DNA of 26,885 bases from JBMNKL01 sp050261495 (lineage in GTDB: Bacteria > Bacillota > Clostridia > Acetivibrionales > DTU013). The stretch lies in contig JBLNDI010000101.1 of NCBI GenBank assembly GCA_050261495.1, positions 1 to 26,885 of the forward strand. Direction: 5' to 3'. A program made the translations under genes and the position numbers. Shown in pieces: positions 15,431 to 22,439 of the stretch. The notes beneath the pieces were generated by a model. That model worked only from the letters and a program-made list of their open reading frames with translations. It had not been told where the DNA came from and did not search any database. Within the stretch, counting starts at the first letter, position 1. Each line of letters starts with the position of its first letter.

Positions 15431-15464
15431 TGCACATAGGAGCCATGGTCAGCTCCTATGTGCA
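15431..15464. repeat. Perfect 13-bp inverted repeat between the Asp-box gene and the regulator gene
   Basis: Arms TGCACATAGGAGC (15431-15443) and its exact complement (15452-15464) enclose an 8-base loop. It lies 54 bases after the Asp-box stop codon on minus. No T-run follows on minus, so it is not a complete intrinsic terminator in that direction. It could be an attenuating mRNA hairpin or an operator covering the -35 region of the regulator promoter. Confidence 0.75.
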
Positions 15465-15517
15465 GGAACGTTTCCTTTTTTACATCCGTATGCGTCTGCA
15501 TTTTTGCATTAATTGAA

Positions 15518-15931
15518 CTAATCATTTTTTACTTTTATGAACACGGGACCATCTTCATCAACTATTACTCCTTCAGGCGCCGTTTGTCTCCAGCTCTTGC
15601 CGCCATCGACAGAGTAGTACCTGACGCCGTCTTCCGTTTTGATCAGCATTCCGGTCCCTTCACCGCCCTTCGGGAAAACACTGTTGGTAATTGTAATTTT
15701 GCCATCTTCTTCGCTGACCGTTACACCGTCAGGCGCATCCTGGCTCCAGGTCCTGCCGCCGTCAGTAGAATAGGTCCTAACCCCATTTTCCATCCTAACC
15801 TGCAAAAAACTCATTGATCTTGCTGCGAAGACCGTTCCGGCGCCCAGTGCGGCAACAAGCACTATACAGAGAACAACAGCGCCTGCTTTCTTTTTCGTTG
15901 TGTCAAGCTTTGAAAAAATCTTGCTGTTCAT
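15518..15931 (-). CDS. Small membrane-anchored protein with two Asp-box (BNR) repeats
   Basis: A 137-residue protein with a basic N-terminus and one hydrophobic segment (about 17-36), an uncleaved anchor or signal peptide ending AVFAA-like (TVFAA), and an outward part made of two copies of one unit about 52 residues apart. Each unit has an Asp-box, STDGGRTW at 55-62 and SVDGGKSW at 107-114, preceded by (E/D)GVR-Y and followed by AP(D/E)GV. Asp-boxes normally mark blades of sialidase-type propellers, where they are structural; two units cannot make a propeller. AAGGAGGT gives a very strong ribosome site. The gene heads a cluster with a two-component pair and has a candidate regulator-binding site upstream. 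Its function is not known; sensor accessory or regulated surface protein are both plausible. Confidence 0.8.
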   Translation of the reverse strand: MNSKIFSKLDTTKKKAGAVVLCIVLVAALGAGTVFAARSMSFLQVRMENGVRTYSTDGGRTWSQDAPDGVTVSEEDGKITITNSVFPKGGEGTGMLIKTEDGVRYYSVDGGKSWRQTAPEGVIVDEDGPVFIKVKND

Positions 15932-15943
15932 GGTTATACCTCC

Positions 15944-15988
15944 TTATGATAATTTTTGCAAGCGGCCGCCTTGCATTTATTATCATAA
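15944..15988. repeat. Large two-tier dyad at the Asp-box promoter and ribosome site
   Basis: Outer arms TTATGATAAT (15944-15953) and ATTATCATAA (15979-15988) are perfect over 10 bp; inner arms TGCAAG (15957-15962) and CTTGCA (15970-15975) are perfect over 6 bp about the same centre, separated by mismatched TTT. The outer left arm touches the AAGGAGGT ribosome site (15938-15945) and the right arm contains the -10-like GATAAT. If the promoter below is right, transcription begins inside the dyad, which favours a DNA operator over an RNA hairpin. Confidence 0.7.
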
Positions 15989-16014
15989 GCCATCCACCTT
16001 TAGCGAACCTTTAG
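15979..16014 (-). promoter_or_regulatory. Promoter with OmpR/PhoB-type direct repeats for the Asp-box gene
   Basis: On the minus strand CTAAAGGT occurs at 16007-16014 and again at 15996-16003, an exact 11-bp period, one DNA turn, as bound by tandem OmpR/PhoB-family regulators. Eleven bases further is GATAAT (15979-15984), a -10 matching five of six. The repeats occupy the -35 region, the layout of PhoB-activated promoters. Which regulator binds is inferred; the adjacent response regulator is the first candidate. Confidence 0.55.
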
Positions 16015-16041
16015 TGGGAAAATAATCATTCTCCAAGCCGT

Positions 16042-16188
16042 TTATTCGGCACTGCTTCCCAGGTTTTTGACCTTAACCGTTCCGGTTGCATTTTTACCGG
16101 TGATCCGTACAGCATATTTATCCGTTTCAGATACTGTTACGGTGAAAACAATTGACTCACTTCCCGGAGCCAGGCTGATCCCAGTTGA
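16042..16188 (-). pseudogene. C-terminal remnant of a beta-rich secreted-type protein
   Basis: An open stretch of 48 codons with no start codon, beginning just after a TAG and ending at TAA 16042-16044. The text has alternating beta-strand character (SIVFTVTVSE, KYAVRITGKN, TGTVKVKNLG), like the last strands of an extracellular beta-sandwich module. The parent family was not recognised. Its first 11 codons overlap the alpha/beta-hydrolase remnant in another frame, which places a recombination joint near 16157-16175. Confidence 0.45.
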
Positions 16189-16240
16189 CTACGACAAAAT
16201 GCTTCTCCAACTCCGCCAGTTCGTGCCGCACCGCCGCCAT
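16157..16240 (-). pseudogene. Alpha/beta-hydrolase (proline iminopeptidase-like) N-terminal scrap
   Basis: Twenty-seven codons from ATG 16238-16240 to TGA 16157-16159. The second half reads ELEKHFVVVNWDQPGSGK, the strand and oxyanion-side loop of alpha/beta-hydrolases (typically WDQRGxGKS), and it breaks off exactly where the conserved Ser should follow. GGGAGG lies right before the ATG but is probably chance, because the match begins in the middle of a normal hydrolase domain. All catalytic residues are missing. Confidence 0.5.
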
Positions 16241-16257
16241 CACCTCCCAATAAAGAA

Positions 16258-16314
16258 TCAGCTGTATTTCAGATCACATTACTATCGTAGTAATCGAATC
16301 TTTCATACAGCTGA
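16258..16314. repeat. 57-bp interrupted palindrome
   Basis: About one centre (16286) three pairs of arms match: TCAGCTGTAT/ATACAGCTGA (16258-16267, 16305-16314), AGAT/ATCT (16271-16274, 16298-16301) and ATTACTA/TAGTAAT (16278-16284, 16288-16294). In total 21 of 27 positions pair, with two 3-bp mismatched blocks and a 3-base loop. It lacks a T-run on either side. Confidence 0.75.
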
Positions 16315-16355
16315 ACCGAATCTATAATTAACCGTAAATTTATCTCAAATTAATC

Positions 16356-16439
16356 TTAAATTGTCGGGATTGTAATTCTGAAGGTACAACCTTTGACGCC
16401 GCTTTTACTATGCGTCAGATAATTTTTTCCTTTTATTTG
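16356..16439 (-). pseudogene. Probable histidine-kinase C-terminal tail
   Basis: The minus frame ending at TAA 16356-16358 reads NYLTHSKSGVKGCTFRITIP, which resembles the final beta-strands of histidine-kinase ATPase domains (usual form S-x-x-G-x-G-T-T-F-x-I-x-I-P). The frame runs upstream only into the end of the permease gene, where it meets a stop at 16461. No other kinase parts are present. Short and single-motif, so tentative. Confidence 0.35.
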
Positions 16440-16440
16440 G

Positions 16441-17550
16441 TTAATCGCTTTCCTTTTTATTTATTCTCCCGGACCTCATCCATCCGGGCAGCATCCTGAA
16501 GACGCCTTTTTCCCGAATAGCAAGAATCACACTCTGAAGCAAAATAAAGAAGCATAGCATAAGACCGGTGGTAATGCTCTGGTAATATGGCTTTGTAAGT
16601 CCCGATGCAATTACGATATTCGTAATCGTCTTTAATGAAAGCATTCCGAAAAGCGTACCTATTGCATTTCCAACACCGCCGGTTAACAGTGTTCCGCCTA
16701 TGATATTGGAGGCAATTGCCTGCATTTCCGCCTGTGTAGCGTTGGCAGCGTCGCCTGCGCCCGTATGCAGCAGATAGACATAACCGCCGATTCCCGATAG
16801 TATTCCGGCCAATAAATAGGCATAGAATTTTGTGCGCTTTACATTAATACCGAGCGTTAACGCACTGTGACTGTTTCCGCCCACCGCATAAAGGTTGCGC
16901 CCGAACCGGGTCCATTTCAGGGTTACCGCCACGGCTATTACTATAATTATTGCTACTATTACTCCCAGCTCGATTTGGGCGGGAATGAAAATTCCGGTTT
17001 TTCCATAATAACCTATGCCCGGTATCGTGATGCGTAAATTCTTAAGACTGAGAAAAGCTTCATGTGATGCCGTACGCGGAGCGATGCTGACTATGGTTAC
17101 CATACCCCTGGCAAAAAACATGCCTGCCAGGGTGACAATGAAGGGCTGTATCTCCAGGTATGCTATTATTATCCCGTGAAGCAGCCCAAAGAACAAGCCT
17201 ATACCCAAAGCTAAAAATATCGAGCCTATTACACTGCCGCCATGATCTTCAAAATAAACAACGCAGGCCATGGTCACAAGAGCGGTTACGCCTCCGCCCG
17301 AAATATCTATTCCGCCTGATATCATAACCATGGTCAGCCCGCAGGCAATTATAATCAGGAACGCATTGTTATTGAAAAGATCAAGAAACTGCTGGGGATT
17401 CAGGAACCCGCCGCCCAGCGCAAGCATGGCAATTACGTACATACCGATGAAGGTACATACCGTTATTGTCATGAGCAAGTTCGTGTTGGAAATAGGCTCC
17501 CTGAGTTTTTTCCCAGGTATTACAGCTAATAAATCCTTACCATTTCTCAT
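16441..17550 (-). CDS. Sugar ABC permease (RbsC/YjfF type)
   Basis: A 369-residue membrane protein with about nine to ten helices, of the family that imports monosaccharides with a double ATPase. The conserved MVMISGGIDISGGGV stretch in the first third and NIIGGTLLTGGVGNAIGT near the C-terminus are typical. It is the last gene of the operon and differs from the permease before it; two unlike permeases are also found in the galactofuranose system YtfQ-YtfR-YtfT-YjfF. GGAG precedes the ATG. The gene ends directly at the remnant-filled gap, with no terminator seen. Confidence 0.93.
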   Translation of the reverse strand: MRNGKDLLAVIPGKKLREPISNTNLLMTITVCTFIGMYVIAMLALGGGFLNPQQFLDLFNNNAFLIIIACGLTMVMISGGIDISGGGVTALVTMACVVYFEDHGGSVIGSIFLALGIGLFFGLLHGIIIAYLEIQPFIVTLAGMFFARGMVTIVSIAPRTASHEAFLSLKNLRITIPGIGYYGKTGIFIPAQIELGVIVAIIIVIAVAVTLKWTRFGRNLYAVGGNSHSALTLGINVKRTKFYAYLLAGILSGIGGYVYLLHTGAGDAANATQAEMQAIASNIIGGTLLTGGVGNAIGTLFGMLSLKTITNIVIASGLTKPYYQSITTGLMLCFFILLQSVILAIREKGVFRMLPGWMRSGRINKKESD

Positions 17551-17615
17551 ATCATATTCTCCATTACTTCATCGTTTATTAACAACAACTTTGCATCGGC
17601 TTTTCAGGCTTTGAG

Positions 17616-18692
17616 CTATATGTAGGAAGTCTTTACCGGAACTTCTGTTTCGGCCTGTTTTTTAAACAATTTTTTGTGTATTTTAACGGCAAATTCTTTT
17701 GCAACCGGCGAACTAATTAAAACGATAACAATAATAACAATAGCCTTATAGGCTTTTACCGCCGCTGAAGGAACCTTCATTGCGTATAGCGTGACTGTCA
17801 AAGCCTGAATTATGTACGCTCCTATAACTGAACCATACAAGTTGAATTTCCCGCCGCTTAGAGCGGTTCCACCGATGGCAACTGCCAGGATAACGTCCAT
17901 TTCCGCATCCAAAAGCAGAGTTTCATGGTTGATCAGCCCTATTCTGCATACGGTAATACAGCCTGCGGTAACAACGCAAATTCCCGATATCATGAATGCT
18001 ATCATTTTTATCCAGACAGGGTTGATTCCGTTCAAGTGGGCGGTTCCTTCATTAATTCCGACCACTTGCGTATATAGTCCAAGATTGGTAAACCTTAAAA
18101 CAAGCGAAATTAAAACCAGGAATACAACCATGATAATAATGGGAGTGGGTATGGGGATTCCCGGAATAAAGCCTCCGATACTGGATAGCAGCGGACTTGA
18201 AACAGTGGGCGTTGCCCCGCCGTTTATCCAGTAAGCGATGGACCGCCCGGCAGAAAACAGTATTAGTGTTGCAATCATCGGCTGAATTTTGAATACGGCA
18301 ACCAACACCCCGTTAAATGCGCTGAAAAGAACGGAAACAACACATCCAAACAAAAATGCAAGAATAATTACCGGTATTGTAATTTCATACGAGCGGAGCA
18401 CACTGACAAAAACGCTGCCCGCTATTGCCGCTACCGCCGCAATGCTTATATCCTGTCCTTTACACGATGACGTTATCAGCGTCATGCCGATTGACAGTAC
18501 GGCAACTGCCGACGCGCCGTTCAGGATACTGATCAGGTTCCCCGAAAGAACAGTATTCCCTTGGTTATTGGTTTGAACGGTTATTGAGAAAAATTCCACA
18601 TCCCTGATCAAGTTAAAGACAACAATTAGAAAAAGCGCAAGCGATGGTAAAATCAATTGGGATCTGGCGAATTTCTTTAAAACATTACCCAT
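17616..18692 (-). CDS. Sugar ABC permease (RbsC/YtfT type)
   Basis: A 358-residue permease with the family landmarks ITSSCKGQDISIAAVAAIAG (variant of the GGIDLS motif, here with SCKGQDIS) and AIGGTALSGGKFNLYGSVIG. The ATG follows the TAA of the ATPase gene with no base between them, and its GGGGAGG ribosome site lies inside the end of that gene, so translation is coupled. It probably forms a heterodimeric channel with the next permease 65 bases downstream. Confidence 0.93.
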   Translation of the reverse strand: MGNVLKKFARSQLILPSLALFLIVVFNLIRDVEFFSITVQTNNQGNTVLSGNLISILNGASAVAVLSIGMTLITSSCKGQDISIAAVAAIAGSVFVSVLRSYEITIPVIILAFLFGCVVSVLFSAFNGVLVAVFKIQPMIATLILFSAGRSIAYWINGGATPTVSSPLLSSIGGFIPGIPIPTPIIIMVVFLVLISLVLRFTNLGLYTQVVGINEGTAHLNGINPVWIKMIAFMISGICVVTAGCITVCRIGLINHETLLLDAEMDVILAVAIGGTALSGGKFNLYGSVIGAYIIQALTVTLYAMKVPSAAVKAYKAIVIIVIVLISSPVAKEFAVKIHKKLFKKQAETEVPVKTSYI

Positions 18693-20210
18693 TTATACTG
18701 CCTCCCCTGCTATCGTATGCATGATGTTATCCTGTGTCATTTCCTCGCCCTTCAACTCGCCAACTATCTTACGGTCGCGCATGACTATGAGCCGCGAACA
18801 AGTACGAAGCATCTCCTCAATTTCCGATGAAATAAATGTAATGCTGACGCCTTCCTCGGCCAGCTTCAGTACAAGTTTTTGTATTTCAACTTTTGTACCG
18901 ACATCAATGCCGCGCGTCGGTTCGTCCAGGATTAGATATTGCGGATTTGTAAGCAGCCAGCGCGCCAATATTGCCTTTTGCTGATTCCCGCCCGACAGCG
19001 ATTTTATTGGTGTATCCATCGAGGCAGTTTTTATCCCTAACAATTTTATGTACTTATCGGCAAAGGCTTCGGCCTCGGCTCTTGAAAACGGCCTGAAAAA
19101 GCCCTTCATTACCTGCAGGGCAAGTATAATGTTTTCACGCACGGACAAATCCTCAACAATACCGTCCCGTTTTCTGTCCTCGGGCAAGTACCCGATGCCA
19201 TGCGTCATAGCGTCTTTAGGCCTTTTGATTCTTACGTCTTTACCGTTTATTTTCATTTTTCCGCTAGTGATTTTATCGGCGGCAAAAATGGCGCGTACGC
19301 TTTCGCTGCGGCCGGAGCCGAGCAGCCCGGTAAACCCGTTCACTTCTCCCTTTGAGATTTTAAAATCAAACGCATTGGCGCATTCCAAACTGGATAATCC
19401 AACTGCCTCGTAAACCGGCGGTACATCCGGCTTTTCATCCAACGACTTCCGCTTCTGCAGCGCCGAAACGTCCTCAAGGTCTTTGCCCATCATCTTGGAA
19501 ATAAGCTGGACGCGCGGCAAATCCTTTATTTCATACTCTCCTACCAGCTCACCGTTTCTCAAAACGGTTATCCTGTCGCATATCTCATATACCTGTTCAA
19601 GAAAGTGCGTAATAAATATTATGCCGACGCCGCGTGACTTCAGATCACGCATCAGGGAGAAAAGCTTTCCCACTTCCTGCTCGTCCAACGAGGAAGTCGG
19701 CTCGTCCAGGATAAGAACTTTGCAGTCCATATCAACAGCACGGGCAATAGCCACCATTTGCTGTACGGCTATCGAACAAGTACCAAGCTGTTGAGTGGCT
19801 CTCGCAGGGATATTTAATCTCGAAAGCAGTTCCGTTGTCCTCTTTTTCATGGAGCGCCAATTTACCATGCGGTAATTGCCCCGCCCGATAAACATATTCT
19901 CGGCAACCGTAAGATTAGGACAAAGGGTTATTTCCTGGTAAACCGTGCTGATACCCAAATTCTGAGCTTCGTGAGGCGATTTTACATTTATCTCTTTGAT
20001 ACCGCCATTTGTATTTAAAAATACTTGCCCCGAGTCTTTCGGATATACTCCTGTCAAAACCTTGATCAAGGTTGACTTTCCGGCTCCGTTTTCACCCATC
20101 AGGGCGTGAATCTCGCCTTTTCTAAGAGTAAAATCTACATTTTGCAAAGCTCGAACACCCGGAAACGATTTGCTAATATTTTTCATTGATAAAACGACGT
20201 CGTACTGCAT
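18693..20210 (-). CDS. Sugar ABC transporter double ATPase (RbsA/MglA/YtfR type)
   Basis: About 505 residues with two ATPase halves. The first has Walker A GENGAGKST (39-47), a degenerate signature (SIAVQQ) and Walker B LILDEPTSSLD. The second has a non-canonical P-loop (GLLGSGRSE, about 295-303), signature LSGGNQQ (405-411) and LILDEPTRGID. This asymmetry is normal for the family: one site hydrolyses ATP. I chose ATG 20208-20210, which has AAGGA eight bases before it; the ATG three codons upstream abuts that site. The gene is the second in the operon, separated from the receptor gene by a strong stem-loop. Confidence 0.94.
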   Translation of the reverse strand: MQYDVVLSMKNISKSFPGVRALQNVDFTLRKGEIHALMGENGAGKSTLIKVLTGVYPKDSGQVFLNTNGGIKEINVKSPHEAQNLGISTVYQEITLCPNLTVAENMFIGRGNYRMVNWRSMKKRTTELLSRLNIPARATQQLGTCSIAVQQMVAIARAVDMDCKVLILDEPTSSLDEQEVGKLFSLMRDLKSRGVGIIFITHFLEQVYEICDRITVLRNGELVGEYEIKDLPRVQLISKMMGKDLEDVSALQKRKSLDEKPDVPPVYEAVGLSSLECANAFDFKISKGEVNGFTGLLGSGRSESVRAIFAADKITSGKMKINGKDVRIKRPKDAMTHGIGYLPEDRKRDGIVEDLSVRENIILALQVMKGFFRPFSRAEAEAFADKYIKLLGIKTASMDTPIKSLSGGNQQKAILARWLLTNPQYLILDEPTRGIDVGTKVEIQKLVLKLAEEGVSITFISSEIEEMLRTCSRLIVMRDRKIVGELKGEEMTQDNIMHTIAGEAV

Positions 20211-20232
20211 GGCTACCATCCTTAATGTGTTA

Positions 20233-20309
20233 GAAGTTTCTTATAAATAGCGATGCAAGTATGCGGCAATATCCGCATACTTTACATCGCGCGAACTCGA
20301 TAAAACTTC
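20233..20309 (-). other. Intercistronic stem-loop after the sugar receptor gene
   Basis: The core is a perfect 10-bp stem AAGTATGCGG/CCGCATACTT (20257-20266, 20273-20282) with a 6-base loop, continued by GCGATG/CATCGC (20250-20255, 20285-20290) and further out GAAGTTT/AAACTTC (20233-20239, 20303-20309). It fills the gap between receptor and ATPase genes and has no T-run, so it looks like an mRNA-stabilising or attenuating structure, not a full terminator. Confidence 0.7.
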
Positions 20310-20337
20310 CTATTTGCAGACGAAGCAACACTTGTTC

Positions 20338-21345
20338 TTATTCGCCGAGACCATACTTGTCAATATCTTCTTGCGTAATAGTCCTTGCGTCAAAGAATGT
20401 TTCTTCATTGATAACGATCTTTTCGGAAAGCGTCTTGCCAGCTTCAAGATCCTTTATCATTTTGTCAATTACGTCAGCCTGGAAGGGGCTGCACTGAACG
20501 TCCAGGTTCCAGTTGCCTGCTTTCAATTCCCTGAGAGCCCACTTGTTGCAGTCGAAGCCGATTATAATGACTTCCTTGTCAACGCCGTGGGTGATACCCG
20601 CTTCATCCAGTGCTGCTACTGCACCTTTAGCCATGCCGTCATTTTCAGCGTAGACAACATTGAATTTTTCGCCCGAGTTGATTACTGATTCAACAATCTG
20701 CTTGGCTGTAGCTTCATCCCAGGTAGCGGTCTGCTGGATGACGCATTTCATTGTGCCTTTTTCGAATTGTTCATCCAATGGTTTTGTACGTCCAATCTGA
20801 GCATCGCTGCCCATCGCTCCTTGAATATGTACAACATTATATTCGGGAAGTTTTTGATCCAATAGCCACTTTACAGCCATTCTTCCCTGTGCTTCCATGT
20901 CGGAAACAACAGCGGCTTCAAACAGGCTCTGGTCAACGTTCATCATACGGTCGAAAAGGAATACTTTTATGCCGGCTTTCTTTGCGTTTTCAAGGACATT
21001 GGTCCATCCATCCGTCGCAGCTGCCGAAATGAGGAGATAGTCCACACCGTCGGTAATAAATTGCTGAGCTGCGTTCAGCTGCTCATCATTCTTAAGGCTG
21101 TAGAAGGTCGAGGCCTTGTATCCGTTTGCTTCAGAGAAGACTCTTTCAAAGTCTGCCACGTTTGCGGCACGGTAACCGGACTCTGAAGGCGGATTGTTAA
21201 CAATACCAATTTTGATGAGACCACTGTCGGCGGGCGCATCTTTGGATGCTGCAGGTGTATCCTTGGATGCTGCGGGTGTTGAACCACATGCTGCCAATCC
21301 CAATGTCAACACCGCTACCAAGGCTAAGGCAATGATTCTCTTCAT
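20338..21345 (-). CDS. Sugar-binding lipoprotein, YtfQ-like
   Basis: A 335-residue periplasmic-binding-protein-like receptor anchored by lipid: signal peptide with lipobox LAAC (C20), a short linker with a 7-residue tandem repeat (TPAASKD twice), then a type-I binding fold (KIGIVNNPPSESGYRAAN at its start; ENDGMAKGAVAALDEAG and IIIGFDCNKWALRELKAG later). The FDCNKWALRELKAG stretch and the two-permease operon are most like YtfQ, which binds galactofuranose and related sugars, but ligand identity is not certain. It is the first gene of operon B. AAGGGG precedes the ATG; the promoter candidate is about 185 bases upstream. Confidence 0.92.
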   Translation of the reverse strand: MKRIIALALVAVLTLGLAACGSTPAASKDTPAASKDAPADSGLIKIGIVNNPPSESGYRAANVADFERVFSEANGYKASTFYSLKNDEQLNAAQQFITDGVDYLLISAAATDGWTNVLENAKKAGIKVFLFDRMMNVDQSLFEAAVVSDMEAQGRMAVKWLLDQKLPEYNVVHIQGAMGSDAQIGRTKPLDEQFEKGTMKCVIQQTATWDEATAKQIVESVINSGEKFNVVYAENDGMAKGAVAALDEAGITHGVDKEVIIIGFDCNKWALRELKAGNWNLDVQCSPFQADVIDKMIKDLEAGKTLSEKIVINEETFFDARTITQEDIDKYGLGE

Positions 21346-21536
21346 TTTTTTATTCCCCTTTCATTTTTTATCTTATGTTCAAATCATATAATTTTTGGGT
21401 AAAAAAAAACAAGTTTTTAGTACGAAGTGCATAAAATATTCAACCAATTCATTTAAAAAATAAACAATTCAAAACTATATATTCTTAATGTTCTATTTAT
21501 GCGATATATTATCTTAAAATTTCCAACTTTTATATT

Positions 21537-21565
21537 AAAATATCTAACTTCAACCATTCTGTCAA
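21537..21565 (-). promoter_or_regulatory. Promoter for sugar operon B
   Basis: On minus a perfect -35 TTGACA (21560-21565) is followed after 17 bp by TATTTT (21537-21542, four of six). The transcript would carry a very AT-rich leader of about 185 bases before the receptor ATG. No catabolite-repression-like site was recognised in it. Confidence 0.55.
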
Positions 21566-21609
21566 TTATTTCCCGAGTAATAATAAACCGGTGGAACCTG
21601 TGCCTATAA

Positions 21610-22398
21610 CTAAATCAGCCTGTCCTTGCGAAATCCTGCAGTTATAAAACGCCATGCCGCCTTTCTGTTTGTCAGCCAGGCAATCTTGGCGCCGTTCCTG
21701 GTGTTGCCGAGTATTCTTGGTATAAAAAATTCAGCGACCGTTTCAGGTTTGTCGGCCAATATGTTGAATATTTTTCTGAACTTTTCATCAGTGACGACCT
21801 CCGACTGCTCCCCGTCAGGTGTTTTTGTGATGAAATCGGTCAGCATCATTCCCGGCGATAATCGCCCTGCTATAACACCGGTACCTTTCAGTTCCCTGGC
21901 CAGTCCCTTCATAAAGTAGGTTAATGCACACTTGGTGGTTCCATAAAGGATCGTCTTTACCTGTATCATATTGTCGGAGCCCAGGCCCTCCATACTGTAT
22001 ATCGCGCCGTATCCCTGCTTTAGCATTCCTGCCGCCGCAACCTGGGATCCATATATCACACCGAGAATATTGGTGTTTATAACGTTTTCGGTATATGCTT
22101 CACCCGTTTCCCACGAAAACTTGTACGGTGTGTTTTGCCCCGCGTTATTGATCCATACATCTATGCTGCCCCACCTCTCCAGGGAAGCATCCCATAGGTT
22201 CTGCAGGCTTGCTTTATCCTGGACGTTGCACCGGATATAGATGTATTTCCCCTCATAAGGCATCAGTTCGGCGCGAACTGTTTCCGACAGGGCTTCTCCC
22301 CTTCCGGACAGCGTTACATTGCATCCTGCCCGCAAGAACTCCTTTGCCATTGAAAAGCCAATGCCGCGGGTACTGCCGGTTATTACCACATTTTTCAC
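21610..22398 (-). CDS. SDR family oxidoreductase, probably NADP-dependent
   Basis: A 262-residue short-chain dehydrogenase with the cofactor motif TGSTRGIG (7-14), R33 after the second strand (favours NADP(H)), NNAG (84-87) and the catalytic pair Y152/K156 in YGTTK. The catalytic Ser is less clear (S135 or S141). Substrate unknown. It starts with GTG (22396-22398) behind AGGAG. It lies 41 bases downstream of the flavodiiron gene on the same strand and may share its transcript; its 3' neighbour is the promoter region of sugar operon B. Confidence 0.9.
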   Translation of the reverse strand: MKNVVITGSTRGIGFSMAKEFLRAGCNVTLSGRGEALSETVRAELMPYEGKYIYIRCNVQDKASLQNLWDASLERWGSIDVWINNAGQNTPYKFSWETGEAYTENVINTNILGVIYGSQVAAAGMLKQGYGAIYSMEGLGSDNMIQVKTILYGTTKCALTYFMKGLARELKGTGVIAGRLSPGMMLTDFITKTPDGEQSEVVTDEKFRKIFNILADKPETVAEFFIPRILGNTRNGAKIAWLTNRKAAWRFITAGFRKDRLI

Positions 22399-22439
22399 AA
22401 AACACCACTCCTATTTCAATATAGCCAAGTTTTAAAAAA

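Larger units (their letters stand above)
16015..16440. other. Gene graveyard between the sensory block and sugar operon B
   Basis: No intact gene is visible in these 426 bases. On minus they carry three short gene remnants (listed separately) and a 57-bp interrupted palindrome. A TGACGC/GCGTCA hairpin at 16394-16417 is followed by a T-run on plus only, where no gene reads into it. Confidence 0.6.
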
